Positions 46,601 through 54,961 of a stretch of 64,000 bases of DNA are shown piece by piece. Under the pieces are notes generated by a model, which was given only the letters and a program-made list of their open reading frames with translations, ran no database searches and had not been told where the DNA came from. Within the stretch, counting starts at the first letter, position 1; every line of letters begins with the position of its first letter. The DNA is from Ctena decussata (Eukaryota > Mollusca > Bivalvia > Lucinida > Lucinidae): positions 11,613,841-11,677,840 of the forward strand of contig OZ022506.1 in assembly GCA_963989385.1 (NCBI GenBank), read 5' to 3'. The position numbers and the translations under genes were made by a program.

Positions 46601-48684
46601 ACGCCATCACGTGATTTTGAGTGACATTCTGGGTGTGGCTCGGAACTGTGTATCGTCTTAGCTCTATAACTTGAAAACCGTTTAAGCTATATTCATGAAA
46701 CTTCATACAAATATCAGTCAACATATAAATAGACGACGTGCAGAGCACTGTAACTCTTGCATTTATATTTTTTGACAAAAACTAAATATGAATATCAGTC
46801 AACATTACATGACATGCAGAGCATAACAACTATAACTCTTGCATTTATACTTTTTACTTATAATGAATCCCTGCTTCAGGGTAGGGAAACATATTGTTTT
46901 TCCCTTGGCGTCTTAATGACTGATCCTTTTGACATCAAAAAGGGGGGAGACATTCTGTTTTTTCGTAGAAAAACAATTCTAGTTTTACTTATTTTAGGTC
47001 CTGCTGACTTCATATAATTTACCATTCAAAATCATGTCAACCCTAGTGTTGAAGTCCATTCCTCCCAAAATATGATACCAACAGTCATCAAACCAGATAT
47101 GATGTTCTTCTTAGAATGGTCTACAGGGATATAGCGCTTATTTTTATGCTCTGCTGACTTAAATTTGTAAAATTACCATATACATTATGTTTACACTGGC
47201 ATTTAAAGGTAGGTTCCTGTTGTGTCATATACATCACAGTTTTGCCGATTTTTTTTCTAAATGGTCGATAAGCATTTGTTTCAAGGAAATTGTTAAGTTT
47301 CACTTCAAAGTATCTAGTGAAGAATATTTGATAAGTCGTTTTAAGAGGGATTTTCTAACTGTGCTTCGCACACCAGTTAGCACTATTTTTGATTTCGCGC
47401 CACTAATCAACTGCGTGGCTGACGTCATTCTGCATTGCATTATGGGATAGTGTTTACCCATCCGCCATGCGGCGACTTCCGACACCGTACGAGTACAGAA
47501 AATAGCGCCGTCGAATCGCCTATCACAAGCAACGGTGGATAAAGGCAGTCAATACTGGCGTCGCTATTGATAAATGGAAAATGTTAAAAGTGGATTTAAT
47601 TCTATAAAAGGCTCGTCGGAGTTGCTAGGCAGCTCCAATGGTGTTTGGGGGTGATCTCAACACAGCGTTGTAATGGCGCATTCCATTTATGGTATAAATC
47701 GAAAGTAATCTTGAGTACCGTAATCGACCCATTTACCGCACCGTGCGCTCAACTTTTTCAAAATTGTCTGTTCCCCTTTATCCATAATGGTTGCAAACAT
47801 AAAAGGTTGCTAAAGATTCTCCTTAAAATGAACTATATTTCAGGATATATATACTTTGATCTTGTAAGCACAATTTTAATACAAAAATGTAGCCTTGCAT
47901 ATACTTTCTTCTAACCATGATATCTACTACTGTTGAAGTGCAAGGCAGGTGCGATATAGCATTCCTGTGGAATTCTTGTCAAACTGACTTAGAATCAGCT
48001 CAATGGTTCCAAAGGTCCAGAAAATATATAACCTGCACTATGATGTTGTATGAGGAGACTTTACTGCCACCATATGGCACTTGACATGGCACTGAAGGTA
48101 AATTCTGAAAGAAGGTACGGTATACGAGATAAGTTTCGCGGTTTTCCATTTTTCACGGTATTTCGCGGTCACTTAGAAACCGCAAATATTGGAATCGCGA
48201 AATAATTTCCTGTTTCTTACAAAGTATCTTCTGTAGACACAGTGTTCATATATTTTGTTTCTGTTTGCTCCGGTAATTGCTGGTACTTTTCACTTGAGGC
48301 AGTTCTTTCGTTAACCTGTGGCGGCCCTGCCGCAGGTTGATGAACGAACTGGCTCAAGTGAAAAAGAATTTTTATTTGCTTTTTGCGCATGTTGCTAACC
48401 GCGAAATTGATTAATCGTGAAAATTAATATTAATGTTTTTTACTCTTAACTGCGAAAATTTGAACCTACGAAAATTACCGCATATACGGTACTCTGGGAG
48501 CAAGGAACACATGTTCCATCTGGATCGAAGCTGTTTGCAAATTCAGCTATTTTCATTTTTGGTACTTTAAAGGTTATATCTGGTTCTGTTGCAGATTGTT
48601 GACTCTCTGATTGTGGACATGATAAGAAGGAAACCAGACTTGAAGGTCTTGAACTATTATGGGGAGGAGTTTGTTCATCAGTGA
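30265..48684 (+). CDS. F-box/LRR protein gene, six coding exons
   Basis: Reconstructed as the join of 30265-31526, 32670-32841, 34792-34955, 36290-36376, 43507-43621 and 48595-48684. All junctions are GT/AG and the phases agree (2,0,2,2,0), giving 1890 nt or 629 residues plus stop. Residues 1 to about 237 are acidic, low in complexity and probably disordered. Residues about 238-283 form an F-box (P-DELVVKIFSYF, then VCKKWRQIA and LWKSIDF). The rest is a run of cysteine-containing LRRs such as CPMLTDLDLGFCDNF and LEISFCEYLTDDSL, ending in KPDLKVLNYYGEE. Known for the family: F-box proteins bind SKP1 in SCF ubiquitin ligases, and the LRRs recruit the substrate. The substrate is not inferable. 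The start ATG has A at -3 and G at +4. I do not recognise a specific FBXL orthologue. Confidence 0.88.
31537..31577. repeat. CT microsatellite after the exon 1 donor
   Basis: CTCTCTCTCTCTCTG and TCTCTCTCTCTCTCTTTC begin 11 bases after the splice donor. Confidence 0.8.
31645..31802. mobile_element. Inverted-repeat element in intron 1
   Basis: TTGTCATTTGGGTAGGTAAG with TCATCG mirrors CGATGATTTACTTCCCC and AAATGACAGTTT. The inner arms pair TTATGGTTGCAAGTTT with AATTTGCGACCATAA. Confidence 0.7.
31909..32179 (+). mobile_element. tRNA-derived MetaSINE in intron 1, copy 1
   Basis: The tRNA-like head GGCCGGGTAGCCAAATTGGT has box B GGGTTCGAATCCC. A body with CTTTCGTTTCTCC...GGCGAAAGTATG follows, then GACCTTAGTTGTTTACCGTG, GACGTTAAGC and the CAACCAACC tail. 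Direct repeats AACCAATGAGAAGCA (31894-31908 and 32180-32194) are a 15-bp target duplication. The other copy is 56047-56323. Confidence 0.9.
32412..32498. repeat. Long hairpin in intron 1
   Basis: CTGAGAGGGCACCTTGCCTG...TGTATACAATG folds on CATTGTATACACATACAGGC...GCCCTCTCAG with a loop of about 12 bases. The stem is about 37 bp with one or two mismatches. Confidence 0.8.
32670..32841 (+). CDS. F-box/LRR gene exon 2
   Basis: The acceptor is TTTATTCAG and the donor is AAG|GTATGC. One base completes the codon split from exon 1, and the exon ends in phase 0. It encodes about 58 residues of LRR (LVSLELDGAEVTDAAI, LQVLEISFCEYLTDDSL). Confidence 0.88.
33024..33183. mobile_element. Family L MITE in intron 2
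   Basis: The ends are AGAGCTAGATAAGGGA and CCCTCTTATTTAGAGCTTT, and the core has GACAGTTCAGATGAGAGG. Part of the hairpin arm is deleted. Confidence 0.75.
33735..34205 (-). pseudogene. Mariner-like transposase fragment in intron 2
   Basis: On the - strand, GMCLIHDNAPAHK (second catalytic Asp region), then after a frameshift PDFSTCDFFLFPSLSG (third Asp region, the PDL-x-P-x-D equivalent) and YESQSALGSAIYQCLQGIP. It is frameshifted and lacks its N-terminus. No terminal inverted repeats were found. Confidence 0.8.
34206..34610. other. Intron 2 sequence, nothing recognised
   Basis: No repeat or coding signal is apparent. Confidence 0.45.
34622..34752. mobile_element. Inverted-repeat element before exon 3
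   Basis: AAGTATCTATCATTGATGTG with AGGTGCGGAT pairs with ATCCAAACCTCACACC and CATGAAATATACTT. The inner arms AAAATCTGTCAC/GTGACAGATTTTT are stronger. Confidence 0.7.
34792..34955 (+). CDS. F-box/LRR gene exon 3
   Basis: The acceptor is CAACATTTCAG and the donor ATG|GTATGG, with phase 0 in and phase 2 out. It encodes LRR sequence (LEKLRELKLRKG, LKHLLGLNLSEC). The upstream intron ends in an inverted-repeat element (34627-34745) about 45 bases before the acceptor. Confidence 0.87.
35014..35090 (+). mobile_element. SINE-like repeat fragment
   Basis: It shares GTTTCCTATAGCCTAGTGG and GGTTAGAGGCTCGCTGTATC with 14795-14878. Confidence 0.6.
35100..35790. other. Intron 3 sequence, nothing recognised
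   Basis: A weak family B-like phrase (GACCCTGAGCGGTGCAGTAT) is at about 35201. Otherwise it looks unique. Confidence 0.4.
35793..36148. mobile_element. Family A MITE in intron 3
   Basis: TACCGTATACAAGATAATTT and AAATTACCGCATATATGGTA are the ends. It shares GAAACCACGAATATTAAAAC and the AACCTGCGGCAG hairpin region with the copies at 48116 and 49574. It ends about 140 bases before exon 4. Confidence 0.87.
36290..36376 (+). CDS. F-box/LRR gene exon 4 (short)
   Basis: This 87-nt exon is found only by phase and LRR periodicity. The acceptor is ATATTACAG and the donor TGG|GTAAGC. It completes the TG codon of exon 3 as Cys and reads CGSHLTFFSLCWCWF then ITDTGLVSIVDHCG. This is exactly the Cys-rich LRR segment needed between exons 3 and 5, and it leaves phase 2. 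Confidence 0.82.
36545..37140. repeat. Tandemly repeated GGCCGAA-rich segment in intron 4
   Basis: Copies of AAATCGCTTCTAGAGACGTC followed by TTCTCAGGGGAGGTCCCC and CCTTCGGCACTCGG occur at 36669, 36895 (partial) and 37001. They are flanked by GGCCGTACCACTTTTC/GGCCGGACCACTTTTC. Confidence 0.7.
37194..38566 (+). repeat. Satellite element 4 (ATATGCCCGTC head)
   Basis: The 5' hairpin GCCCGTCGAAGACGGG is followed by CCGTCCGTC/TGTCCGTC. About six units of 150-190 bp follow, with TCTCGAAAACTGTTTAAGAT and CAGACGATGTGCAGAG. The subterminal ACGGGCGTAT is the inverse of ATATGCCCGT. The final hairpin is GCTCCGCTCAGCGGAGC plus TCTTGT. Confidence 0.88.
38849..39066. mobile_element. Family B MITE, left part, split by element 5
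   Basis: It runs from TGAGCTGCGCCACAACAAAA to ACACATGCCACTTTG. The remaining TTGGTTTTGTTGTGTTCGGC reappears at 43102-43126. Confidence 0.8.
39567..40941 (+). repeat. Satellite element 6 (AGCTCGCCTGAACG head) inside the Tc1-like element
   Basis: The head hairpin is CTGAACGAAAGTTCAG. About six units of about 180 bp follow, with ATATCTCCTTAACCCATGGA and GTGACCTTGATGTCAAGGTC. The subterminal TTCAGGCGAGC is the inverse of the head. The end hairpin is GCTGTCAGGCGACAGC plus TCTTGT. Poly-C runs at 39932, 40452 and 40642 sit at the same place in successive units. Confidence 0.88.
41100..41880 (+). pseudogene. Tc1-like transposase remnant
   Basis: HVLFTDESRFECRY near 41303 and GGWVMVWCGIW near 41457 are hallmarks of Tc1 DDE transposases. 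A later IQISFKSD-PLDM-type segment corresponds to the SPDLNPIEHLWD region. Several frameshifts and stops are present. Confidence 0.8.
43245..43475. repeat. 41-bp tandem repeat next to the exon 5 acceptor
   Basis: About five units of TAATGGTTTTAGGTGTCCTA followed by ATACTGGAACAAATGGAAAAT. The first is joined to an inverted arm (TTAATTTTCCATTTAATGG). Confidence 0.88.
43507..43621 (+). CDS. F-box/LRR gene exon 5
   Basis: The acceptor is TTTTTCAG, 30 bases after a 41-bp tandem repeat. The donor is AATAAG|GTAACA at 43622, in phase 0. It encodes KLETLELLGIDKITG through LTFLDLRQCNK. If the donor is not used, the frame runs on for 17 more codons to TAG at 43673-43675, giving a possible alternative C-terminus. 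Splicing to 48595 gives a better LRR end. Confidence 0.85.
44399..46984 (+). repeat. Satellite element 7 (ATGTCTCCCCC head)
   Basis: The head TATGTCTCCCCCCATCAGGG is followed by a TCTGTCTGTCTGTCCGTC tract. About ten units of 160-190 bp follow, with TATAACTTGAAAACCGCTCA and ATGAAACTTCATATAAATAT. The subterminal GGGGGGAGACAT is the inverse of the head. The end hairpin is GTTTTTTCGTAGAAAAAC followed by AATTCTAGT. Confidence 0.85.
46230..46650. mobile_element. 421-bp TA-flanked element inside element 7
   Basis: The ends CACAGTTCCGAG and CTCGGAACTGTG are flanked by TA at 46228 and 46651. It has an open frame (LRKDGGKTNDKGKCLLNF...) that I do not recognise. Confidence 0.8.
47176..48110. other. Intron 5 segment, unusual composition, not identified
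   Basis: 47340-47660 is richer in G+C and CpG than its surroundings (TTCGCGCC, ATAGCGCCGTCGAATCGCC). It has no repeat I can match and no coding signal. Confidence 0.45.
48116..48491. mobile_element. Family A MITE next to exon 6
   Basis: TACGGTATACGAGATAAGTT to AAATTACCGCATATACGGTA. It has an internal AACCTGTGGCGGCCCTGCCG-type hairpin. It ends about 100 bases before the exon 6 acceptor. Confidence 0.88.
48595..48684 (+). CDS. F-box/LRR gene exon 6 (terminal)
   Basis: The acceptor is GGTTCTGTTGCAG. The exon reads in phase 0 as IVDSLIVDMIRRKPDLKV, then LNYYGEEFVHQ, then TGA at 48682-48684. The sequence continues the LRR repeat broken at QCNK in exon 5. A diverged second copy follows at 48751-48812. 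Confidence 0.8.
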   Translation: MVDSLIVDMIRRKPDLKVLNYYGEEFVHQ

Positions 48685-48750
48685 CTAGGACGCTACAGTG
48701 ACAGTTCACCCCTCCACATAAAACACTTGGGTGGTGGGGTGTTTGGATTC

Positions 48751-48812
48751 TCGGATTGTGATGAAGGTGGACATGATAAGAAAGAAGCCTGATTTGAAGA
48801 TTCTCAAGCACT
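48751..48812 (+). pseudogene. Degenerate duplicate of the terminal F-box/LRR exon
   Basis: It reads VDMIRKKPDLKIL in one frame, clearly matching VDMIRRKPDLKVL of exon 6. No AG acceptor precedes it in a pyrimidine context, and the LNYYGEE end is replaced by unrelated residues (KHCITFLW). It lies about 100 bases downstream, in the presumed 3' UTR. It is probably a decayed tandem exon copy, and possibly an alternative exon with a weak acceptor. Confidence 0.7.
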
Positions 48813-48879
48813 GCATAACTTTTTTGTGGAGAAAGAAAATAATTTCCAGATATGAGCTCTGGCCTACACTGATGGATGG

Positions 48880-49067
48880 ATGAATTGCGATTTTACATCC
48901 TTTTCAACAGTATTTCTGTCATGTCAGGACTATGGGAGGGGGATAATGAAAGGCTGAGTGCAATGGAACCCCATTTGTGATAGAAAAGATTTCCATCTCC
49001 AGGAATCAAGCTGGGGACCTCTAGATCAACAGACCAGAGCTTAACCCACTGAGCTACCAGTGCTCCT
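48880..49067 (-). mobile_element. tRNA-derived SINE (second family), copy 2
   Basis: On the - strand the head is GGAGCACTGGTAGCTCAGTG and the body has CATTGCACTCAGCC and AATACTGTTGAAAAGGATG. Box B is damaged (CTTGATTCCTGG). It lies in the presumed 3' UTR or flank of the F-box gene. Confidence 0.82.
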
Positions 49068-49157
49068 CTCTGACCTACATAAAGGGTGTGAAGGTGTGTG
49101 AGTACACTGCAGTATGTGTTCTGCCAATTTTTCGATGGAAGACAAGCATTTATGGCT

Positions 49158-49399
49158 TGAGCTGCGACACGAGAAAACCAACAATGTGGTTGTGTGCCCA
49201 GCACAGACTCAGATCAGTCTGGGCATCCGCCCAGTTTGTCCAGACTCTTCGTTCAGTACTCAAAGGGTGGGTAAGGAAGGGTCTAAGCTACCTCCATGCA
49301 GACAGCGAAGACTCTGATCAGACTGGGCGGATGCCCAGGCTGATCTGAGTCTGCGCTGGGTGCACAACCACATTGTTGGTTTTCTCGTGTCGCGGCTCA
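49158..49399. mobile_element. Family B palindromic MITE
   Basis: TGAGCTGCGACACGAGAAAA to TTTCTCGTGTCGCGGCTCA, full length. The inner arms are CCCAGCACAGACTCAGATCA and its inverse. Confidence 0.88.
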
Positions 49400-49573
49400 C
49401 TTTGTTTCCATGGAAGACGAAACCCAAAAAGGGGGCTACCTCATAAAGGCAAAAGTGAAAATGGCAGAGTGGCTTACCATGAAAGTGTGTTCATTCACCT
49501 TAAGCTTAAATACAGACACCACAGACTATAACTTGCATGATCTGTGATAATAATATTGAAGATGTTGCAGTAT

Positions 49574-49944
49574 TACCGTATATGCCGTAATTTTTGCGGT
49601 AATCCATTTTTCGCGGTATTTTGCGGTCACTTAGAAACCGCGAATATTAAAACCACGAAATAAATTTAGGTTTCTTACAAAGTATCTTCAGTAGACACAG
49701 TATCAAAATATTTTGTATCTATTTGCTTTGGTAAATCCTGGTACTTTTCACTAGGGCCAGTTCTTCCATTAACCTGCGGCCTGCTGCAAGTTAATGAACG
49801 AAGTGGCTCAAGTGAAAAAGAAGCAATTTTACTTTTCGGGCATGTTGCTAATGGCAAAAATAAAAAATCGTGAAAATTAATGTGTATGTTTTTGGCCCTA
49901 AACAGCGAAAATATGAACCCACGAAAATTACTGCATATACGGTA
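49574..49944. mobile_element. Family A MITE
   Basis: TACCGTATATGCCGTAATTT to AAATTACTGCATATACGGTA. Fourth copy in the window. Confidence 0.87.
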
Positions 49945-50012
49945 TCTGCTGAGGCAGCAATAGACAAAACCACATGGACCATATCTGTCTATATAGGATG
50001 CCAGGAAGGGTA

Positions 50013-50541
50013 CTGTAAAACACTTATATTTGGCGGTCACTTTATTTTGGCGATATTGGCGGAAAAGAAGAAAATCGCCAAATTAAAATGCCGCCAATAT
50101 AAACTCATAATACTGAACGAAGAAAAAATAATATTGAGCATATAATCCTATTTTCTCTACCATTATCAAAGCTAATACACATCACATATATTACCGCAAA
50201 AGAAGATGCCTCGCAAACAACAAGTGGGAGGACACGGAGTATGAAAATGTTCTCACCATACTAATTAGTGTTTCAATTAAGTTGATTAAATCAGAAAGAA
50301 CACAAAATCTGTTTGTATTTGTATTTGTTTACTTGAAACAATTAACTACGCAAAATGTAACATGATTATAATAATTATTGTTATTTTTTCAATCAACATG
50401 CTGATACAGAGCTCAACTCACGAGCCAAATACGACGTCAGCAGAAATATTTTGTTCTAAACCGCCAAAATAAAAACCCGCCAATAGGTCCATGTTTAAAA
50501 ACCGCCAAATTTTGCTGCCGCCAAATATAAGTGTTTTACAG
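50013..50541. mobile_element. 529-bp TA-flanked MITE (TTTGGCGG family)
   Basis: The inverted ends are CTGTAAAACACTTATATTTG and CAAATATAAGTGTTTTACAG. TA sits at 50011 and 50542. The subterminal regions repeat GGCGAT and CCGCCAA motifs. No transposase is present. Confidence 0.87.
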
Positions 50542-50622
50542 TAACTGTGTAAGCAAGGTTGCCAAGGTCAAAGAAATACATCTGGAAAATTATCTTTTTC
50601 CAGGTGGGAAAAGTCAGAGAAT

Positions 50623-50860
50623 TGAGCCCCAACATGACAAAACCAACTAAGTGGCATGTGGGCCAAGCAAAGACTCAGATCAGCTTGGGCATCTGCCCAG
50701 TCTGAACAGAATCTTTGCTGTCCGCATGGAGATGGCTTAGATCCTTAGCTACCTATTAAGTGTGCAGTGAAGACTGATCAGATTTGGATGATGCCCAGGC
50801 TGGTCTGAGTCTTTGCATTGGGCACATGCCACTTTGTTGGTTTTATGGTGTCACATTTCA
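50623..50860. mobile_element. Family B MITE, diverged
   Basis: TGAGCCCCAACATGACAAAA to GTTGGTTTTATGGTGTCAC. It is inserted in a GTCAGGGAA-rich repeat whose halves are at 50590 and 50870. Confidence 0.8.
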
Positions 50861-50949
50861 ATTTTGTGATTGAGTCAGGGAAAGTTGGAAAAGCCTAAAA
50901 AAGTCAGGGAATTTGAAATACATATAAATGGCAGTCTTCAGAAAATATA

Positions 50950-51187
50950 TGAGCCGCGACACGACAAAACCAACAATGTGGTTGTGCGCCCAGCACAGAC
51001 TCGGATCAGCCTGGGCATCCGCCCAGTATGATCAGAGTCTTCACTGTCTGCATAGAGGTAGCTTAGACCCTTAGCTACCCATTGAGCACTTAACGAAGAC
51101 TCTGATCAAACTGAGCGGCGGCCCAGGCTGATCTGAGTCTTCGCTGGGCGCACAACCACATTGTTGGTTTTGTCGTGTCGTGGCTCA
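50950..51187. mobile_element. Family B MITE with TA target
   Basis: TGAGCCGCGACACGACAAAA to TTTTGTCGTGTCGTGGCTCA, flanked by TA on both sides. Confidence 0.9.
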
Positions 51188-51189
51188 TA

Positions 51190-51700
51190 TGTACATGTAC
51201 TTATTTTGCTCAAGCACAAAAGATATACTTCCAGGAAAGATAATCCATGCACAGATGTAGTTATCTCCCTCATCCTCGGAGGCTAGTCTAATCAGAGGAT
51301 ATATTCTGAGAATTCATAAATTTTTGGTTGGTTTAGACTCATATTTTAGACCATCGCTTTTTATTCATTTGGACCCCTTTTAGATACTCATCAGCCTTTC
51401 AATCAACAGCCTTATCAAAATTAAGGAATTACACTGTATGTTTTCCCTGGCTTTTATCACCAGATCATTTCAGTGTCACTAATGAGGCTTAAATAGCCGA
51501 AACTTCCAAGTATGGCCTTTGTTCCTTCTTCTGAATGTGTTCTCTGCTCTTTTAATTTCCTGTAAGAGTTGGTCTTTCTTTTCAGGTGGTAACTTAAGCA
51601 CTGATAAACTTTCAGTGAAGAGAACAGTCAGCAGTTGGAGTCATAAAAGGGTGTGGAAAATTGGAAAAGGGTCAGGAAAGAATCATTAGAAGTGAAAGAT
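51190..51700. other. No gene seen
   Basis: Nothing recognised apart from a GTCAGGAAAG-like phrase near 51670. Confidence 0.45.
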
Positions 51701-51734
51701 GAGCGGATCAGTTGAGTGTTACACAGGGTTCATA

Positions 51735-52230
51735 TCCCGCCAGTTGAAAGGAAAGCAAAACTAATTTTGTCAGTTCAACCATCTGTTTATTAGTTAAGGT
51801 GAATGTATACACTTTCAGGGGTAGCAACTTTACTGTTGTATTTTGGTTTTTTTTTTTTGGGGGGGGGGGGGGGGGGGGAGCGCATCGACTCAAAGAATTT
51901 ACACCTCTAGGAGCAGACTCTCTTCCTTGAAATAGACTTTTTTTTCTGAATTGAGTTGTTGTCCAGGTAGTCCAGTTATGCAAACAAAAAGTTACAAATT
52001 TGCCTTCAAAAAGCGGTGAAAAATGCGGCAGCATACCCATTCCCCTTAAAATGTTGTGATGTGTGGGCTTGCTGTGGTACAACAGGGTTGTCATGAACAG
52101 GAAAAAATTGTTGGAAACGATTTTTTTTTTCCAGATCAGAGAAAAGTCGGGGAATTTTGTGGTTAGTCAGGGAAATTTGGAAAGTACTTGAAAAGTCAGG
52201 GAAAAGCCAGGGAATGTTTTCTAGAGACCT
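51735..52230. mobile_element. Family I MITE remnants and GTCAGGGAA repeat
   Basis: TAAGGTGAATGTATACACTT and CTCTAGGAGCAGACTCTCTTCC belong to family I. 52130-52215 repeats AAAAGTCAGGGAAA. A T run and 19 or more G occur at 51848-51878. Confidence 0.6.
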
Positions 52231-52274
52231 TGTTTGCTTTCCTTAGTGATGAAACCCTTCCAGCTAGTCATGTA

Positions 52275-52494
52275 CAGTCAACTCTCGATATCTCGAACAC
52301 TGATATCTCAAAGTACCCTCTTATATAAAAGAATGTAGTTTGGACACATTTCTTTTTTTGATTTACATTTCAACTCCTTTTACGGTAATCAAACTGCTGA
52401 TATCTCAAGGTAAATTTTCTGGGACCAGAAAATTTACTTTGAGACATCAGAAGTTTGGAATGAAATTCAACTTTGAGATATCGAGAGTTGACTG
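52275..52494. mobile_element. TA-flanked MITE with GATATCTC ends, copy 2
   Basis: CAGTCAACTCTCGATATCTC and GAGATATCGAGAGTTGACTG, with TA at 52273 and 52495. It aligns throughout with 7486-7700. Confidence 0.88.
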
Positions 52495-52959
52495 TAATAA
52501 TATATTATATAGGGGCTGCACTGTGTAGTCATATGGTGATATGTTATAAAATGATGGCACTGAAAAGTTGTTGTTCCAGTTTTCATAAGGATGGTGTTAT
52601 ACAGGGACTGCACTGTAGTCATGTGATAATGTGTTATAAAGGGTAGTACTGTGTAGTAATGTGATAATGTTAAAACAAAAGTTGTGTACAAACTTGGACA
52701 GGAGCTTCTGCTCTAGGTTTCATAGGAAATACAAAAGTAATGAACTTCAGTATTGAATATAGAGTATAAATGATGACCAAAAAAAGTGAACTTATCTGAA
52801 AATAAAGTATTTTGATGACAGTTATGTAGTTGTTGTTTTAGGTCACCAAGCTGAAGGCTTTTAGAGCCACAATGATCATACTTTGCCATGTGGCTTCTGT
52901 GCTCTACCTTTGTGGTCAAATAAATGAACTGAACTCAAGGCAGAGTAAAAAGTTGGAAA

Positions 52960-53146
52960 GTTCATATGACAAAACGAACAAAGTAGCATATGCACCCAGC
53001 AAAGACTCAGATAAGTCTGTGCATTTCCCCAGTGAAATCAGAGTCTGCATGGAGCTAGCTTAGACCCTTAGCTACCCATAAGGGCACACAAAAACTCTTT
53101 TCAGACTGGGCAGATGCCCAGGCTGATCTGAGTCTTTGCATAATGG
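52960..53146. mobile_element. Family B MITE, ends eroded
   Basis: CATATGACAAAACGAACAAA and AGACTGGGCAGATGCCCAGG are recognisable. The outer arms are lost. Confidence 0.7.
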
Positions 53147-53261
53147 AAGCAATTTTTTTTTTTTTAAAAAAAAAGGATACGAATGTGGCTTTGATGGTCA
53201 GGTTATATTAAAGGTTCTGGCAGGTTGCACATTTTGCTTTCAACATGTGTGTGTCAAATTA

Positions 53262-53681
53262 AAACTAGAAAATTGTGTCTGTAAGACACAGATGATGCCC
53301 CCTTGTAATACCTGCCCCCCCCCCCCCCCCCCCCCCTCCCCCAAAAGTTAATACTTTAAATGCATATCTTCAATTAGCCAGTCCCCGAAAGACTTCTGCC
53401 CTTACAAATGCCATAATTGTGTCAAAATAATTTTTCTTATTCTAAAAAACACATGCATATCTACAGTATGATATGGCACTGATAAAAAATTATACAAACT
53501 TGTCATCATGTATCTTATTAGCCTTTCCCCAAAAATTTTCTAAGTTAAGAAAGGCATAATTTAGTCAAAATGATTTATTCCTTTCCAAAAAAGCAGGTGC
53601 ACATCTACAGTATGTCTTTGATGCCTATACAAAGTTTCAATTTGATTGGGGGACATAATTATGACACCCATGCCAACAGGA
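53262..53681 (+). repeat. Head and first units of another satellite element, cut by the gap
   Basis: The hairpin head is TGTGTCTGTAAGACACA followed by GATGATGCCCCCTTG. Two units follow with ACATGCATATCTACAGTATG and CCATAATTGTGTCAAAAT. The array runs into the gap. Confidence 0.65.
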
Positions 53682-53881
53682 NNNNNNNNNNNNNNNNNNN
53701 NNNNNNNNNNNNNNNNNNNNNNNNNNNNNNNNNNNNNNNNNNNNNNNNNNNNNNNNNNNNNNNNNNNNNNNNNNNNNNNNNNNNNNNNNNNNNNNNNNNN
53801 NNNNNNNNNNNNNNNNNNNNNNNNNNNNNNNNNNNNNNNNNNNNNNNNNNNNNNNNNNNNNNNNNNNNNNNNNNNNNNNNN
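53682..53881. other. Assembly gap (200 N)
   Basis: Exactly 200 N, probably a placeholder. It sits in a satellite array that may have blocked assembly. Confidence 0.95.
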
Positions 53882-53889
53882 GCTGTATA

Positions 53890-54650
53890 AAAATAAATAG
53901 GTTATAACTTAAATAGCAAAAAATAAGTTGTATATTTTATTCTATGGGGTGAAATACTTATTTTTCTCAACATGGAGGGTGAAAGGTATATAGCAAAAGC
54001 CACTTCTATGCTTTCCCAAAGGTGGCTTTGAAGAGAGGATCCACTGTATTTCCAAAGAAACCTGTCAAGATCTCACAATATCAACTTTTTGGGTAAAATT
54101 CCCCCTAAAAAGCATGTCAATCTGTCCTAATTTGAAAATTGAAAAGCCCATTTGAGAAACAGTTGCAGTGTCCAAATATTACAGTAAATATGGTAGGAAA
54201 CAAGAACCTTCGTTTAAGAATTACCCTTTGATTTTTCTGCATTCACTGTGTGATGAAGCAAGTGTGAGGAGCTAAAATTCCATGAAGCGTGAAGTGCTTC
54301 TTATAGTACTGAAGCATGACAACTGGCTTTTTTATAGATGAATGCTGAAAAATCAAATTTTAATTCTAATATCAGCATTTTATCGTTAGACCCTTTCTAA
54401 CTGTTTTTGTGGTAATTTAGTGTAGAATGTGAAAAATATGGGTTGAAGCAAAGTTAGTACTGACATATTTGGCTATTACGTTAAACAGCCTTCACCATGA
54501 CTTGGCGTCAATCACACAACACGTGGACCAATCAAGACATTCGATTACCTTTGACATCACCTGACGACAATGTCACATGATAAATTGTCATTCATCGGTG
54601 TATAGAGCTAGTTGGTCTAAATGGTTTACCTAAGGGAAGTCAGTGGTAGA
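53890..54650. other. No gene seen
   Basis: The missing last exon of the CKAP2-like gene could be here, but no candidate was recognised. Confidence 0.4.
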
Positions 54651-54654
54651 GTGT

Positions 54655-54800
54655 AAATGTTTTAGGATGTATGTGGATACACCTCCGCAGTTTGGGAAGT
54701 CATTTTACATGGGAGACAACATTCTAAGAACAGTATTAGCTTCCCTGGCAAGTGAATCCCTTCTGTGTGAGGGCTATTCTAAATGGAAATAATTTGCTCT
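54655..54800. mobile_element. Family I MITE fragment
   Basis: TTTAGGATGTATGTGGATAC and CATGGGAGACAACATTC match the left half of family I. Confidence 0.6.
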
Positions 54801-54961
54801 CTGGATCAGTAAGCCAACGCTTAAGTTACTGAGCTACCGGGACTCCTGTGTCTACTTTGGAGATGATGAAAAAGTGAGGGAGCATTTATAAGCCCCTAGC
54901 AGATAGGAAGCTAATATTTCCAAGCGTAAGATCCACCTTAACCTCAAGAAATGACAAATAC

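Larger units (their letters stand above)
43925..47175 (+). repeat. About 178-bp tandem array interrupted by element 7
   Basis: Units with CCTAGTGTTTAAGTC, AAAGTTTCTTCTTAGAATGG and TTCATGCTCTGCTGACTT occur at about 43960, 44130, 44300 and then 47035. The gap between the last two is element 7. Confidence 0.75.

Noticed and set aside
48446..48811. Minus-strand ORF that could be a CKAP2-like C-terminal exon
   Set aside because: It is antisense to the LRR terminal exon and part of it lies in a family A MITE. The + strand reading fits the F-box gene in phase and repeat pattern.
52840..52945. Possible 3' exon/poly(A) region (AATAAATGAACTGAAC)
   Set aside because: The TGAAC-like end resembles a retrotransposon tail and no exon connects to it. 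The evidence is too weak to call.
53570..53900. ORFs spanning the N gap
   Set aside because: They depend on undetermined bases.
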